Of a stretch of DNA of 64,000 bases, positions 53,378-62,931 are shown piece by piece. The number at the start of each line of letters is the position of its first letter. Position 1 is the first letter of the stretch. The DNA lies in contig NZ_RCWT01000014.1 of NCBI RefSeq assembly GCF_003688595.1, positions 1-64,000 on the forward strand. The letters are read 5' to 3'. Source of the stretch: Sphingomonas sp. PP-F2F-G114-C0414 (GTDB taxonomy: Bacteria; Pseudomonadota; Alphaproteobacteria; Sphingomonadales; Sphingomonadaceae). The position numbers and the translations under genes were made by a program. Below the pieces are notes generated by a model. The model was not told the origin of the DNA and did no database searches. It saw nothing but the letters and a program-made list of their open reading frames with translations.

Positions 53378-54505
53378 TCAGTTGCCGCCCGCGACGAGGC
53401 CGGCCATGACGACGCGCTGCCCTTCCGACAGCGTATCGCCACCGCTTGCGACGATCTGCTGGCCATCGGACAGCCCCGAGACGATCGCATCGTCGCCGCG
53501 CAGTTCGACCAGATGCACCGGCTGGCGGTGGACACGGTCGCCGGCCCCGTTGCCGCTCTTGTCGCCGACGCTCGACAGCGACCAGACGTGCGGCTGGTTG
53601 CCCCGTGCGCCGAGCGCGGTCAGCGGCACGCGGATCGTCGCCTTCGGATCGGCCATCCGCAACGTGAGCGTTGCCGAGCTGTTGAATGGGATCTGCGAGA
53701 CGTCGCCGAGCACGCTGAACCGCGCGGTCCGCAACCGCAGCGCGCCGTCCGCCGCCGGTCCGACCAGCCTCAGTCGCGCCTCGGCGATCGTGTCGGGCGC
53801 GGACCAGAAGCTCGCATCCGCCATCGTTCCGCTGGCAACTTGCACGCGCTCGGGCAGGCGCACCTCGATTTCGGGACCGCCCGCGGCCAGCCTGACGACG
53901 GTGGTGCCGGCATCGACGACGGTACCCGATTCGACCGTGCGTTCGGTCACGACGCCGTCCTCTGGGGCGATCAGCACCGCGTCGGATAGCGTCGCTCGGC
54001 TGTGGTCGAACGCCGCACGCGCCGCATCGCGCTTCGCCGCTGCGGCGCTGGCCGCCAGCGCGCGGTCGCGGACCTCGGAGGCTGACAACGCGCCGATCCC
54101 GTCTAGTCCGGAGGCACGTCGTGCCGCGTCGCTCGCGCGGATCGCCTCGGCGGTCGCGGCGGCGAGGTCGGCACGTGCCTGTCCGGTATCGGCGATCGCC
54201 TCGGCGTGCGAAAGGCGGGCCAGGACCTGCCCGGCGCGGACGTGATCGCCGACCTGGACGTTCAGCGCGAGGACGCGGCCACCGGTCTTGAAGCCGAGCG
54301 CGATTTCGCGGCGCGGGCGCAGGACGCCGTCGAACGTCGCGGTCTGTCCGCCGGCGTGATGGATCGTGACCACGTCGACCAGCGTGGCGTCCGATCTGGG
54401 CGATACGACCGGTTCGGAGGAACAGCCGGCGCAGGCGAGAAGGGTCAAACCAGCGGTGATCAGCTTGCTCGGCAGCCTAGTGGGGGCAGTGGAAATCATC
54501 GGCAT
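53378..54505 (-). CDS. RND efflux membrane fusion lipoprotein
   Basis: Periplasmic adaptor joining the RND pump and the channel. From ATG 54505 (a second ATG is two codons later) the product is 375 residues with a lipoprotein signal (LITAGLTLLACAGC, Cys28). Biotinyl-lipoyl halves follow (GFKTGGRVLALNVQVGDHVR; APEDGVVTERTVESGTVVD) on each side of an Ala-rich hairpin. First gene of the three-gene operon. Confidence 0.92.
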   Translation of the reverse strand: MPMISTAPTRLPSKLITAGLTLLACAGCSSEPVVSPRSDATLVDVVTIHHAGGQTATFDGVLRPRREIALGFKTGGRVLALNVQVGDHVRAGQVLARLSHAEAIADTGQARADLAAATAEAIRASDAARRASGLDGIGALSASEVRDRALAASAAAAKRDAARAAFDHSRATLSDAVLIAPEDGVVTERTVESGTVVDAGTTVVRLAAGGPEIEVRLPERVQVASGTMADASFWSAPDTIAEARLRLVGPAADGALRLRTARFSVLGDVSQIPFNSSATLTLRMADPKATIRVPLTALGARGNQPHVWSLSSVGDKSGNGAGDRVHRQPVHLVELRGDDAIVSGLSDGQQIVASGGDTLSEGQRVVMAGLVAGGN

Positions 54506-54568
54506 CGTCGCGTCCCGTTGTGAACGCGATCGCCCTGCCGATCCGGGCCGATCCTGGCCTGCCGATCC

Positions 54569-54603
54569 TCGAAACCGACCGGTCGATTTCGAAAACGACC
54601 GGT
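54569..54603. promoter_or_regulatory. Direct-repeat operator upstream of the efflux operon
   Basis: TCGAAACCGACCGGT (54569-54583) and TCGAAAACGACCGGT (54589-54603) differ at one base and have a period of 20 bases, two helical turns. They lie about 65-100 bases before the fusion-protein start, just after the AraC gene. Direct repeats on one DNA face are typical AraC-family sites. Confidence 0.5.
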
Positions 54604-54627
54604 GCCGACGTCTGTGAACCGGCTTCG

Positions 54628-55719
54628 CTAGCCTTCCAGATGCCGCCGTCGAAACGCACTGGGGGTTTCGCCGAGGCGGTCCTTGAACACCCGGTTGAAC
54701 ATCACGAGGCTGCCGAACCCCGCATCCATCGCGATCGTCAGGATCGGTACGTCCTTCTGCGAAGGGTCGGCGAGCGCGCTGCGGACTTCGGCGATTCGGT
54801 GTTCGTTGAGGTAGTCGCTGACGTTGCGATAGCCGAGCCCGCCGTTGATATGCCGCCGCACGCGGTATTCGGGCGTCTCGACCCGCGCGGCGATCATCCC
54901 GATCGTCAGGTCGGGATCGCGGTAGGCGCGGTCTTGCGTCATCATCGCCGCCAGGCTCTGGCCGAGACCGACGTCGAGCGGTTCGGGCGCCGCGACCGCT
55001 GGAACTTCGCCGACCACCGGGGCGGCATCCGCGCTCAGGAAAACCTCGGGGTGGCGCAATCCGAACAGCAGCGCGCTGATCACGAACGTGCCCATGAACA
55101 GCCCTGCGGCGGCGGTCATTCCGGATACGGCTAGTTCGCCGGTCGCGCGACCGACGATCTCGCTGCCGAGCAGCCACAGGATGATCAGCCCGATCGACAC
55201 CACGAAGATCGTCCGCGCCTGCCGCCGCGCCTCGACCAGATCGCCCTGCCGATTGCGCCACGCCAGCCACTGCGCATGGATCGCGAACGCCATTCCCCCA
55301 ACATAGGCCACGATATCTAGCCCCTCGATCGGCGCGGCCAGCCCGCGCCCCTGCAGGCTGACATACAGCGTGCAGCCCAGGAACGCCGCCGCCAGCGCCA
55401 TATCGATCGGCTTGGGTCTGAACGCATCGTCGAACCATGCGCGCGCGAACAGCCAGAACAGGGGAATCGCGGCGCTCGAACTCAGATCGAGCAGCGGATC
55501 GAATGCGGTCGGTGCATGCGGCAACCCCGCCAGCGTACCGACCACCGTACACAGCGTCAGCGCCAATCCGAACCGACTCGGCAAGGACGCCGGCGACCGC
55601 GCGAACACCACCGCCGCCAGCATCAGCAAGCCGATCGCACCACCGCGAAACAGGAGATCGAGCTGAGGAATCACCGTCGACGATACCGGGTCATGCTGGC
55701 CATCAGCGGCGACAACCAT
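54628..55719 (-). CDS. Membrane-anchored AraC-family regulator
   Basis: From ATG 55719 the product is about 363 residues; a GTG further in is also possible. The N-terminal part has about six to seven membrane helices (RGGAIGLLMLAAVVFA; FLGCTLYVSLQ; ARTIFVVSIGLIILWLLGSE; LFMGTFVISALLFGL). The C-terminal ~100 residues are an AraC HTH domain (YRNVSDYLNEHRIAEVRSAL, then TIAMDAGFGSLVMFNRVFK). The layout suggests a membrane sensor controlling the adjacent efflux genes, which it precedes on the same strand. Confidence 0.88.
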   Translation of the reverse strand: MVVAADGQHDPVSSTVIPQLDLLFRGGAIGLLMLAAVVFARSPASLPSRFGLALTLCTVVGTLAGLPHAPTAFDPLLDLSSSAAIPLFWLFARAWFDDAFRPKPIDMALAAAFLGCTLYVSLQGRGLAAPIEGLDIVAYVGGMAFAIHAQWLAWRNRQGDLVEARRQARTIFVVSIGLIILWLLGSEIVGRATGELAVSGMTAAAGLFMGTFVISALLFGLRHPEVFLSADAAPVVGEVPAVAAPEPLDVGLGQSLAAMMTQDRAYRDPDLTIGMIAARVETPEYRVRRHINGGLGYRNVSDYLNEHRIAEVRSALADPSQKDVPILTIAMDAGFGSLVMFNRVFKDRLGETPSAFRRRHLEG

Positions 55720-55833
55720 GCCGTCGCCGGTATGTCCAGTCCTACCGTTTGCGGCGGTTTGGGGACGGAGACGCGCGCGGGCGGGGTCGCCGCCGGGTCG
55801 GGCAGGCAACGCGTCGCGAATCCGGGCTGCGGG

Positions 55834-56607
55834 TCATGTCCGTGCCGCGCGAAGGCGCCAACGAAGCAGCATTGTCACGATCGGTTGGGGAAGGACGGTG
55901 GCGATGCGGACAAGCCAGCTGATCGCAGCCGGAAAGCGATAGTCGCTTCGTTCGGTGCGCAGCGCGCGGATGATGTGCGCGACGCCGCGTTGCTCGGAGA
56001 TTTCGAACGGCGAAGGCATGGCATGCGCCTGCGTTCGCGCCGTGGCGACGAAGCCAGGATAGATGCTGACGAATCGGATGCCGTGATCGGCGAATTCGAC
56101 CCGGCACGTGTCGATCAGCAGCCGCATCGCGCCTTTGGCGGCAGAATACGGCCCTTGCAGCGGGACGCCCATCAAACCAGCGAGAGAATTGGTATGCGCG
56201 ACCATGCCGGAACCTTGGCGCATCATCTGGTGAAGCACCGGGAACAGGTAGTTGACGCAGACGTCGTAATTGCTCCGCATATAGTCTTTGACCGCGCCGA
56301 CGCCGATCATCCGCAGGTCAAGATCGGGAGCGCCGCCGACGTTCATCAGCAGCAGGTCGATGCGACCGAACCGGGCGATCGTCGCCTCGACGACCGCGGC
56401 GGCTTCGTCTTCGCACAGTGCGTCGGCGGGGTGGATCATGCAGACGCCGCGGTCGAGCGCGATCTCGGCCGCGAGGCTTTTCAGTTCGCCCACCCGTCGC
56501 GCGGTCGCGACGATCGTTGCGCCTTCTGCGGCTAGCCGTCGTGCGACACCGCGGCCCATGCCGCTCGACGCGCCGACGATCAGCACGACCTTGCCCGCGA
56601 AGATCAC
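55834..56607 (-). CDS. Short-chain dehydrogenase/reductase
   Basis: The 257-residue SDR has the cofactor motif GASSGMGRG at 12-20, followed by an Arg-rich strand end (VATARRVGE) that favours NADP. NVGG replaces NNAG, and the catalytic set is Ser141, Tyr154, Lys158 (YSAAKGA). A hydrophobic C-terminus (ISWLVRIATVLPQPIVTMLL) suggests membrane association. It overlaps the aldehyde dehydrogenase by 4 bases. Confidence 0.9.
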   Translation of the reverse strand: MIFAGKVVLIVGASSGMGRGVARRLAAEGATIVATARRVGELKSLAAEIALDRGVCMIHPADALCEDEAAAVVEATIARFGRIDLLLMNVGGAPDLDLRMIGVGAVKDYMRSNYDVCVNYLFPVLHQMMRQGSGMVAHTNSLAGLMGVPLQGPYSAAKGAMRLLIDTCRVEFADHGIRFVSIYPGFVATARTQAHAMPSPFEISEQRGVAHIIRALRTERSDYRFPAAISWLVRIATVLPQPIVTMLLRWRLRAART

Positions 56608-58028
56608 CGGCCGTCGCCGAGCGGCTTCAGCCCGGCCACCAGCCGCATCGTCAGCCGCGCGGCGGTGCCCCAGGGCGGGCCGATCCGTTCGAACATGTTG
56701 ATCGGCCCGGCCTTGTGCACCGCGCGCGCGTGGCTGAACCGGAGGAAGCCGTCGCGGCCGTGATAGGCGCCCATGCCGCTGGCGCCGATGCCGCCGAACG
56801 GCAGGCTGTGCTGCGCGACATGGAGCAGCGTGCCGTTGATCGTCACGCCGCCCGAGGTCGCCCCATCGAGGATCCTGCGCTGCGTCGCCGCACCATCCGC
56901 AAAGCAGTAGAGCGCGAGAGGTCGCGGGCGGGCGCGGACGAAGGCCAGCGCCGCGTCGAGCGTGTCATAGGGCTTCACCGGGAGCACCGGGCCGAAGATC
57001 TCCTCGCGCATCAGCGTGCAGTCGTCGGGCGCGCCGAGCACCACGGTCGGCGCGATCCGGTGCCCGGTTGGGGCTGGCGCCGGGTGGGTGAGGATCTCCG
57101 CACCACCGTGCCGCGCCTCCTCGATCGCGTCGGTCAGCCGCTGGTGGTGCCGCGCGTCGATGATGTTGCTGTAGTCGCCGTTGCGCTCGATCGTCCGATA
57201 CCGGTGCACGGCCGCAGACAGCACCCCGTCCGCGAACCGGCGCGCCGAGGCGGCCGGCACCAGCGCGTAATCGGGGGCGACGCAGGTCTGGCCGGCGTTG
57301 AGATAGCGACCGAAGGCGATCGACCTGGCGGCCCGGTCGATCGCGAAATCGGGGGCGACGATCGCCGGCGACTTGCCGCCAAGCTCCAGCGTCACCGGCG
57401 TCAGATGCTCAGCGGCGGCGCGCAGGATGTGGCGCCCGACATCGGTCGATCCGGTGAAGACGAGGTGATCAAACGGCAGTCCCGACAGGGCCTGCGACAC
57501 CGCGACGCCGCCCTGCACGACGGTCAGGCGATCGGCGTCGAACCGGTCCGCCACCAATCGTGCCAGCAGGGCGGCGAACGCCGGGGAGGCTTCGGACGGC
57601 TTGACGATCACGCGGTTGCCCGCCGCCAGCGCATCGATCGCCGGTCCCAGCGTCAGGAACAGCGGATAATTCCAGGGCGCGATCACGCCGATGACGCCGA
57701 GCGGCTCGTAGCGGACCCACGCGGTGCCCGGTTGCAGGCTGAGGTCGACGCGGCGCGGCGAGTCGCGCATCCATGTCTTCAGGCGCGCGCGGCTGTGGCC
57801 GATCGCGGTGATCAGCGGCACGATCTCGAGGATGTCGGTTTCGGTCCTCGACCGCCCGCCGAAATCGTCGGAGATCGCCTCCACCAATGCGGCGCGTCCC
57901 TCGATGAGCAGCCCGTGCAGCGAATCGAGCAGCGCCTGACGGATCGACGCACTTGCCGCGATGTCGTTGCGGGAGGCGCGATGTTGGCGATCGAACGCGG
58001 TTCGCAACGCCTGCACTTCGGGGGTCAT
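56604..58028 (-). CDS. Coniferyl-aldehyde-dehydrogenase-like enzyme
   Basis: NAD(P)-dependent aldehyde oxidation. The 474-residue product has the ALDH set Asn120 (GVIAPWNYPLFL), Lys143 (VIVKPSEASP), Glu215 (TLELGGKSPAIV) and Cys249 (NAGQTCVAPDYALVP). The short C-terminus with SGMGAYHGRDGFLRFSHARA is typical of the membrane-linked, coniferyl/fatty-aldehyde ALDH3-like group. It opens the minus-strand unit and diverges from the PLP-enzyme gene. Confidence 0.92.
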   Translation of the reverse strand: MTPEVQALRTAFDRQHRASRNDIAASASIRQALLDSLHGLLIEGRAALVEAISDDFGGRSRTETDILEIVPLITAIGHSRARLKTWMRDSPRRVDLSLQPGTAWVRYEPLGVIGVIAPWNYPLFLTLGPAIDALAAGNRVIVKPSEASPAFAALLARLVADRFDADRLTVVQGGVAVSQALSGLPFDHLVFTGSTDVGRHILRAAAEHLTPVTLELGGKSPAIVAPDFAIDRAARSIAFGRYLNAGQTCVAPDYALVPAASARRFADGVLSAAVHRYRTIERNGDYSNIIDARHHQRLTDAIEEARHGGAEILTHPAPAPTGHRIAPTVVLGAPDDCTLMREEIFGPVLPVKPYDTLDAALAFVRARPRPLALYCFADGAATQRRILDGATSGGVTINGTLLHVAQHSLPFGGIGASGMGAYHGRDGFLRFSHARAVHKAGPINMFERIGPPWGTAARLTMRLVAGLKPLGDGR

Positions 58029-58098
58029 GGCAATCCTTTCATAGCGTCTCGACGACTTCCTTTGATCGTATGGCGAACGCTATTCCCTAACAAGAGCG

Positions 58099-58148
58099 AT
58101 GATCATATTTAGATATAGCTATATATATCAAGCTTGATAAGATGATCA
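58099..58148. promoter_or_regulatory. Palindrome-rich AT-rich divergent control region
   Basis: Between the divergent aldehyde dehydrogenase and PLP-enzyme genes lie ATGATCAT (58099-58106), ATATAGCTATAT (58113-58124), TATCAAGCTTGATA (58126-58139) and TGATCA (58143-58148). The AT content stands out in this genome. It probably contains the two promoters and an operator for an unseen regulator. Confidence 0.6.
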
Positions 58149-58193
58149 CATCGACTCGCCAAAGAGGTCGATGACACGAGGGAGAGGATCGCT

Positions 58194-59429
58194 ATGGACG
58201 ACCGCGACAGGTTCGCGCCGGCAGCGACTGGTGCGCCGACGTCCGATCCCTATCGGCGCTATGTGGATGCGCTGGGCGCGGTGCGGCTGCCAGCAGCGTT
58301 CGTCGATCTCGACGCGCTCGACCGCAATGGCGACCGTCTGGGCGTGCGGGCGCGCGGCATGCCCGTCCGGCTCGTCACCAAGTCGATCCGGTCGGTCGGC
58401 GTGCTTCGCTATCTGCTCGACCGGTTCCCCTATCTGCAAGGATTGCTGTGTTTTTCGCCGGCGGAGGCGGCCTGGCTTGCATCGCAGGGGTTCGACGATC
58501 TCGTCGTCGCCTACCCGACGGTCGAGCCGAGCGAGATCGCGCGCGTCGCGGCGGCGGTGCAGGGCGGCGCGTCGATCACGCTGATGGTCGACGATGCCGC
58601 GCAGCTCGACGTCATCGATCGCTGTGCGGCGGCGGCGGGAACCTCGCTCGCGGTGGCGATCGACATGGATGCTTCGACCAATTTCCCCGGTTTGCGCTTC
58701 GGCGTCTATCGGTCGCCGGTCGCGACCGCGAAGGCGGCGCTCGCGCTGGCCGACGCTATCGCCCGGCGACGCCATCTGCGGCTCGACGGCGTGATGGGTT
58801 ATGAGGGTCAGATCGCCGGGCTCAACGACGCGGTGCCCGGCCAGCGGGTGCGCAACCGCATTATCCGGACGCTCAAGGCGCGCTCGATCCGCGACGTGCA
58901 TCGGCGGCGCGGCGCGATCGTCGCGGCACTGACGGCTGCGGGGCATCGCCTGCGGTTCGTCAATGGCGGCGGCACCGGCAGCTTCGAAAGCACCGCGCGC
59001 GATCCGAGCGTCACCGAGCTGGCGGCGGGGTCGGGCTTTTATCTGCCGGGGCTCTTCGATCATTATGCGGTCACGCTGGGCGAGCCCGCGGCCGGCTTCG
59101 CGCTGCCGGTGACGCGGCGCCCGGCACCGGGGATCGTGACCTGTGCGGGCGGTGGCTATCCCGCGTCCGGTCCGATCGGCCCTGATCGCCTGCCCAAGCC
59201 GTGGCTGCCGACCGGTGCCACGCTGATCGACAACGAGGGCGGCGGCGAGGTGCAGACGCCGGTGCGGCTCGACAGCGCCGACGCGCTGCCGATCGGGGCA
59301 CCCGTCTTCTTCCGTCACGCCAAGGCGGGGGAGCTGTGCGAGCGGTTCGACACGCTGCTGCTCGTTCGCGGCCACGACATCGTCGACCGCGTCGCGACGT
59401 ATCGCGGCGACGGGCAATGCTTCTTCTGA
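58194..59429 (+). CDS. PLP amino-acid deaminase/aldolase (fold-type III)
   Basis: The 411-residue product belongs to the alanine-racemase-fold D-threonine-aldolase/deaminase group. The N-terminal barrel starts with LPAAFVDLDALDRNGDRL, and the PLP lysine is Lys63 (RLVTKSIRSVGV). The region GHRLRFVNGGGTGSFESTA is the family phosphate-binding part. The C-terminal domain holds CAGGGYPASGPIGPDRLPKP. The true substrate is unknown; annotation by fold is safer than by substrate. It is the first plus-strand gene after the palindromes. Confidence 0.85.
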   Translation: MDDRDRFAPAATGAPTSDPYRRYVDALGAVRLPAAFVDLDALDRNGDRLGVRARGMPVRLVTKSIRSVGVLRYLLDRFPYLQGLLCFSPAEAAWLASQGFDDLVVAYPTVEPSEIARVAAAVQGGASITLMVDDAAQLDVIDRCAAAAGTSLAVAIDMDASTNFPGLRFGVYRSPVATAKAALALADAIARRRHLRLDGVMGYEGQIAGLNDAVPGQRVRNRIIRTLKARSIRDVHRRRGAIVAALTAAGHRLRFVNGGGTGSFESTARDPSVTELAAGSGFYLPGLFDHYAVTLGEPAAGFALPVTRRPAPGIVTCAGGGYPASGPIGPDRLPKPWLPTGATLIDNEGGGEVQTPVRLDSADALPIGAPVFFRHAKAGELCERFDTLLLVRGHDIVDRVATYRGDGQCFF

Positions 59430-59500
59430 CCTGCAACGACAGGCGGGCCGTCGACCGGACCCGCGAGGACCGACGCCAACGCAAAAAAAAGGGGATGACG

Positions 59501-61768
59501 ATGAAACGGTCTATCTTGCACCATAGTGTGGTCCTCGTCGCGCTCGCCCTATCGGCGGAGGCGCACGCGCAGCAGGCCGTGGCCGACCAGCCTTCCAAGC
59601 CTGCGCCGGCGGCCGGGGACGGCGATATCGTCGTGACGGCCCAGCGCCGGTCCGAACGCCTGCAGGACGTGCCGATCGCGGTCACCGCGATCACCGGCGA
59701 CGACCTGCGCGAACGCCGCATCGCCGACGTGCTCGACCTGTCGGGGCGTGTTCCGGGTCTCCAGATCCGCTCGGCGGACAATGGCGCCAACCCGCGCATC
59801 TTCATTCGCGGCGTCGGCCTCAACGACTTCAACCCGGCGACGGCGAGCGCGGTCGGCATCTACGTCAACGGCGTCTACGTCGCCTCGACTCTGGCGCAGC
59901 GCGATGCGTTCTTCGATCTCGGCCAGGTCGAAGTTCTGCGCGGACCACAGGGAACGCTGTACGGCCGCAACACCACCGGCGGCGCGATCAACGTCACCAC
60001 GCGCCAGCCGGGCACGACGCCCGAAGCCGACCTGTCGCTCGATTACGGCCGGTTCAACGCAGTGACGCTGCAGGGCGGGATCAGCGCGCCGGTCGCGACC
60101 GACCTGGCGGCGGTCCGCATCGCCGGTCTGTATCAGCGCGACGACGGATACATGCGCAACACGCTGACCGGCAACCGCGGCAACAACGTCGACCGCTGGG
60201 CCCTGCGCGGCAGCGTCCATCTGACGCCGTCAAGCGCAATTACCGACGATCTCACCGTCAATGCGAGCCGCTCGACCGGCGGATCGCTCCAGGCGTATGC
60301 GCGCACGCTGATCCCGCAGACTGCGGCGGCCACCGGCGCGGATGGCCTGTGCACCCCCGCCTTCTACACCTCGGGCCAGTGCACCAACATCCTGGGTTAC
60401 GCCAACACCAGCCGCAATCTGTACGAAGGGGCCTATCGCTTCGAAGGGCGCGACCGGGTCAGCCTGTTCGGCACCGGCAACACGCTGTCGATCGATCTCG
60501 GGCCGGTCAGCCTGATCGCGGTGACCGGGTTCCAGCATGCCAGCCGCAACGATCAGGAGGATACCGACGCCAGCCCGGTACCGGTCGTCGCCGCCTCCTA
60601 CATCAGCCGGCAGGACACGGTCAGCCAGGAACTGCGCGTGCAGTCCAACGGCCACGACCGGCTGCGCTACGTCGCCGGCGTGTATTACGCGCACGACCTG
60701 ATCCGCAATGCGTCGTCGCTCGACGTGCTGCCGGTATTGCGCGCGCCGACGCCCGACAATCCGAGCGGGGTTGATCTCGTCGCGGGGATCGGCGACTTCG
60801 CGTGGCCGTCGCGGCAGGTGACGAACAGCTATGCCGGTTTCGGGCAGCTCGATTTCGACCTTACGCCGCGGCTGACGCTGACCGGCGGGCTGCGCTATTC
60901 CGCCGATCGCAAGCGCTTCGACTATCGCGCCGAGGCTGCCGGCGGAACGATCCCGTTGTTCACGTATGCCGACGCCAAGACGTTCGGGTCATGGTCGGGG
61001 CGCGCCGGGCTGCAATATCGCTTCAGCGATGCCGCCAACGTCTATGCGAGCTACAATCGCGGGACCAAGAGCGGCGGCTTCTTCAGCGGCTTCGCGCAGG
61101 ACCCCTCTCTGATCGGGCCCTACAAGGACGAGACGGTCGACGCGTATGAAGTGGGGGCCAAGACGCAGTGGCTCGACCGACGGTTGGGGCTCAACGTGTC
61201 GGCCTTCTATTACGACTATGAGGATCTGCAGGTCTTCACGTCGGTGGTGCAGGGGCTGATCACCACGCAGCTCTTCACCAACGCCTCGGCGGCGCGGATC
61301 TACGGCGCCGAACTCGAACTGACCGCGCGACCGGTCGATGGCCTCAACCTCAGTGCGTCGACCTCGCTGCTCAGCGCGACCTATCGCGACTTCATCTCGC
61401 AGGGTGCCGACTATTCGGGCAACCGGTTGCCCTCGGCGCCCAAGGTCAGCGTGCAGGGGAGCGCCGAGTATCGCAAACCGATCGCGACCGGCGCGATCGT
61501 CGCGCGCGCGGATGTCTCCTATCGCAGCAAGGTGTTCTTCGACACGTCCAACGACGCGCGGCTGACCGATCGCGCGCGCGCCTTCGTCGACGGGCGGATC
61601 GGCTGGCAGTTCGCCAAGGATCGCTACGAGGTCGCGCTGTGGGTCCGCAACGTCTTCGACGTGCCGGTCATCTCGGACATCACGCCGCTGCCCGCGCTGG
61701 GCTTCGATGCGGTCGTCGTCGGACGGCCGCGGACCTTTGGTCTGTCGTTGCGGGCGAACTATCGATGA
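59501..61768 (+). CDS. TonB-dependent outer-membrane receptor
   Basis: From ATG 59501 (behind AAAAGGGG; an ATG two codons earlier is too close to it) the product is 755 residues. It has a signal peptide (cleaved after AEAHA), a TonB-box-like GDIVVTAQRRSERLQDVP, and a plug domain (RGVGLNDFNPATASAVGIYV, then VEVLRGPQGTLYGRNTTGGA). A barrel with repeated girdle strands ends in GLSLRANYR, with the expected near-terminal aromatic/basic pattern. The ligand is unknown; co-occurrence with oxidoreductases suggests a small organic substrate. Confidence 0.93.
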   Translation: MKRSILHHSVVLVALALSAEAHAQQAVADQPSKPAPAAGDGDIVVTAQRRSERLQDVPIAVTAITGDDLRERRIADVLDLSGRVPGLQIRSADNGANPRIFIRGVGLNDFNPATASAVGIYVNGVYVASTLAQRDAFFDLGQVEVLRGPQGTLYGRNTTGGAINVTTRQPGTTPEADLSLDYGRFNAVTLQGGISAPVATDLAAVRIAGLYQRDDGYMRNTLTGNRGNNVDRWALRGSVHLTPSSAITDDLTVNASRSTGGSLQAYARTLIPQTAAATGADGLCTPAFYTSGQCTNILGYANTSRNLYEGAYRFEGRDRVSLFGTGNTLSIDLGPVSLIAVTGFQHASRNDQEDTDASPVPVVAASYISRQDTVSQELRVQSNGHDRLRYVAGVYYAHDLIRNASSLDVLPVLRAPTPDNPSGVDLVAGIGDFAWPSRQVTNSYAGFGQLDFDLTPRLTLTGGLRYSADRKRFDYRAEAAGGTIPLFTYADAKTFGSWSGRAGLQYRFSDAANVYASYNRGTKSGGFFSGFAQDPSLIGPYKDETVDAYEVGAKTQWLDRRLGLNVSAFYYDYEDLQVFTSVVQGLITTQLFTNASAARIYGAELELTARPVDGLNLSASTSLLSATYRDFISQGADYSGNRLPSAPKVSVQGSAEYRKPIATGAIVARADVSYRSKVFFDTSNDARLTDRARAFVDGRIGWQFAKDRYEVALWVRNVFDVPVISDITPLPALGFDAVVVGRPRTFGLSLRANYR

Positions 61769-62931
61769 TCGCGCCGGATACGACCCGTTCGGCCTATGTC
61801 GCCGCGTTCGTCGTCGGCGTGTACGGCGTCCTCATGGCGGGCCTTGCGCCATTGCTGCTCGGTACGCTGGTCGCGGAAGGGCATCTGACCGCGGCGCAGC
61901 TCGGGCTCGCCGCCACCGCCGAGCTGGTGACGATGGGGCTCGCGGCGGGCGCGGCGGGCTTCGTGACCGAACGCGTCGCGCCGCGCATGCTCGCCTTGGC
62001 CAGCGTGGTGGCGATCATCGTGCTCGACGTCGCGACCGCCAGCGCGACCGGCGGCACAGTGATCCTGCTGCGCGCGCTGGCCGGCGCGCCGAGCGGCATG
62101 CTGGTCGGCATCGTCACCGCGATGATCGTCCGAGCGGCGCAACCCGCCCGCCAGGCCGGGATGTATCTGACGATCCAGACGGTCGCGCAGCTGGCCTGCG
62201 CCGCGCTGATCAGCGGTCTGGTCGCGCAGCACCACGGCGCGGCGACGGGGTTCTTCGCGATCGCCGCGCTCGGCGTGCCGGTCGCGATCGTCGCGATGGC
62301 GACGCCGGTGCGGCTGGCACCGTTCGCCGCAAACCACGGCATGGGACTGCCCGATATCCGGGGATGGCTCGCGCTCACGGCTGCGTTCTGCTTCTTCGCC
62401 GGCATCCTCGGCATCTGGATCTATCTCGAACCGCTCGCGCATCAGGCCGGACTCTCGTCCGGCACCGGCGGCCTCGCGGTGGTGCTCGCGCTTGCCGGAC
62501 AGGTCGCGGGCGGTGTCCTGGGCGCGGCCACGGTCCAGCGCTGGCCGTGCCGGTTCGTGCTGATCGGCGCGACCGCGGCGCTGATCGTCGCAGCGGCGAT
62601 ATTCGCGACGTTGCCCGGTCGGACCGCATTTCTGGCGACCGCGATCGGCTTCGGGATGCTGTGGGCGTTCGCGAGCCCGTATTTCACCCGGCTGCTGATC
62701 GACGTCGACCCGACGCACCGCGCGGCGATGCTCGGGTCGGCGGCACTGCTGCTGGGGTGCGCGACCGGTCCGAGCGTCGCGGCGCTGAGTGTCAGCGACG
62801 GGGACGTCCGTGGTTGCCTCACGCTCGGTGCCGGACTGCTCATCGTCACCGGCGGCATCGTGCTGATGCTTCCCCTACTCCGGCGCGTGGGGTCCCCTGC
62901 GTTTGCCGTGCAATCGAAAGACCGATCATGA
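61765..62931 (+). CDS. MFS transporter
   Basis: The 388-residue product has about twelve membrane helices, starting YVAAFVVGVYGVLMAGLAPL. It has the usual short basic loops (VTERVAPRMLALASVVAIIV) and a second bundle (ALTAAFCFFAGILGIWIYLE). It is somewhat shorter than many MFS permeases. ATG 61765 overlaps the TonB receptor stop (ATGA) and its stop overlaps the next start, so these genes are coupled. A role in moving the receptor's ligand across the inner membrane is likely. Confidence 0.9.
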   Translation: MIAPDTTRSAYVAAFVVGVYGVLMAGLAPLLLGTLVAEGHLTAAQLGLAATAELVTMGLAAGAAGFVTERVAPRMLALASVVAIIVLDVATASATGGTVILLRALAGAPSGMLVGIVTAMIVRAAQPARQAGMYLTIQTVAQLACAALISGLVAQHHGAATGFFAIAALGVPVAIVAMATPVRLAPFAANHGMGLPDIRGWLALTAAFCFFAGILGIWIYLEPLAHQAGLSSGTGGLAVVLALAGQVAGGVLGAATVQRWPCRFVLIGATAALIVAAAIFATLPGRTAFLATAIGFGMLWAFASPYFTRLLIDVDPTHRAAMLGSAALLLGCATGPSVAALSVSDGDVRGCLTLGAGLLIVTGGIVLMLPLLRRVGSPAFAVQSKDRS

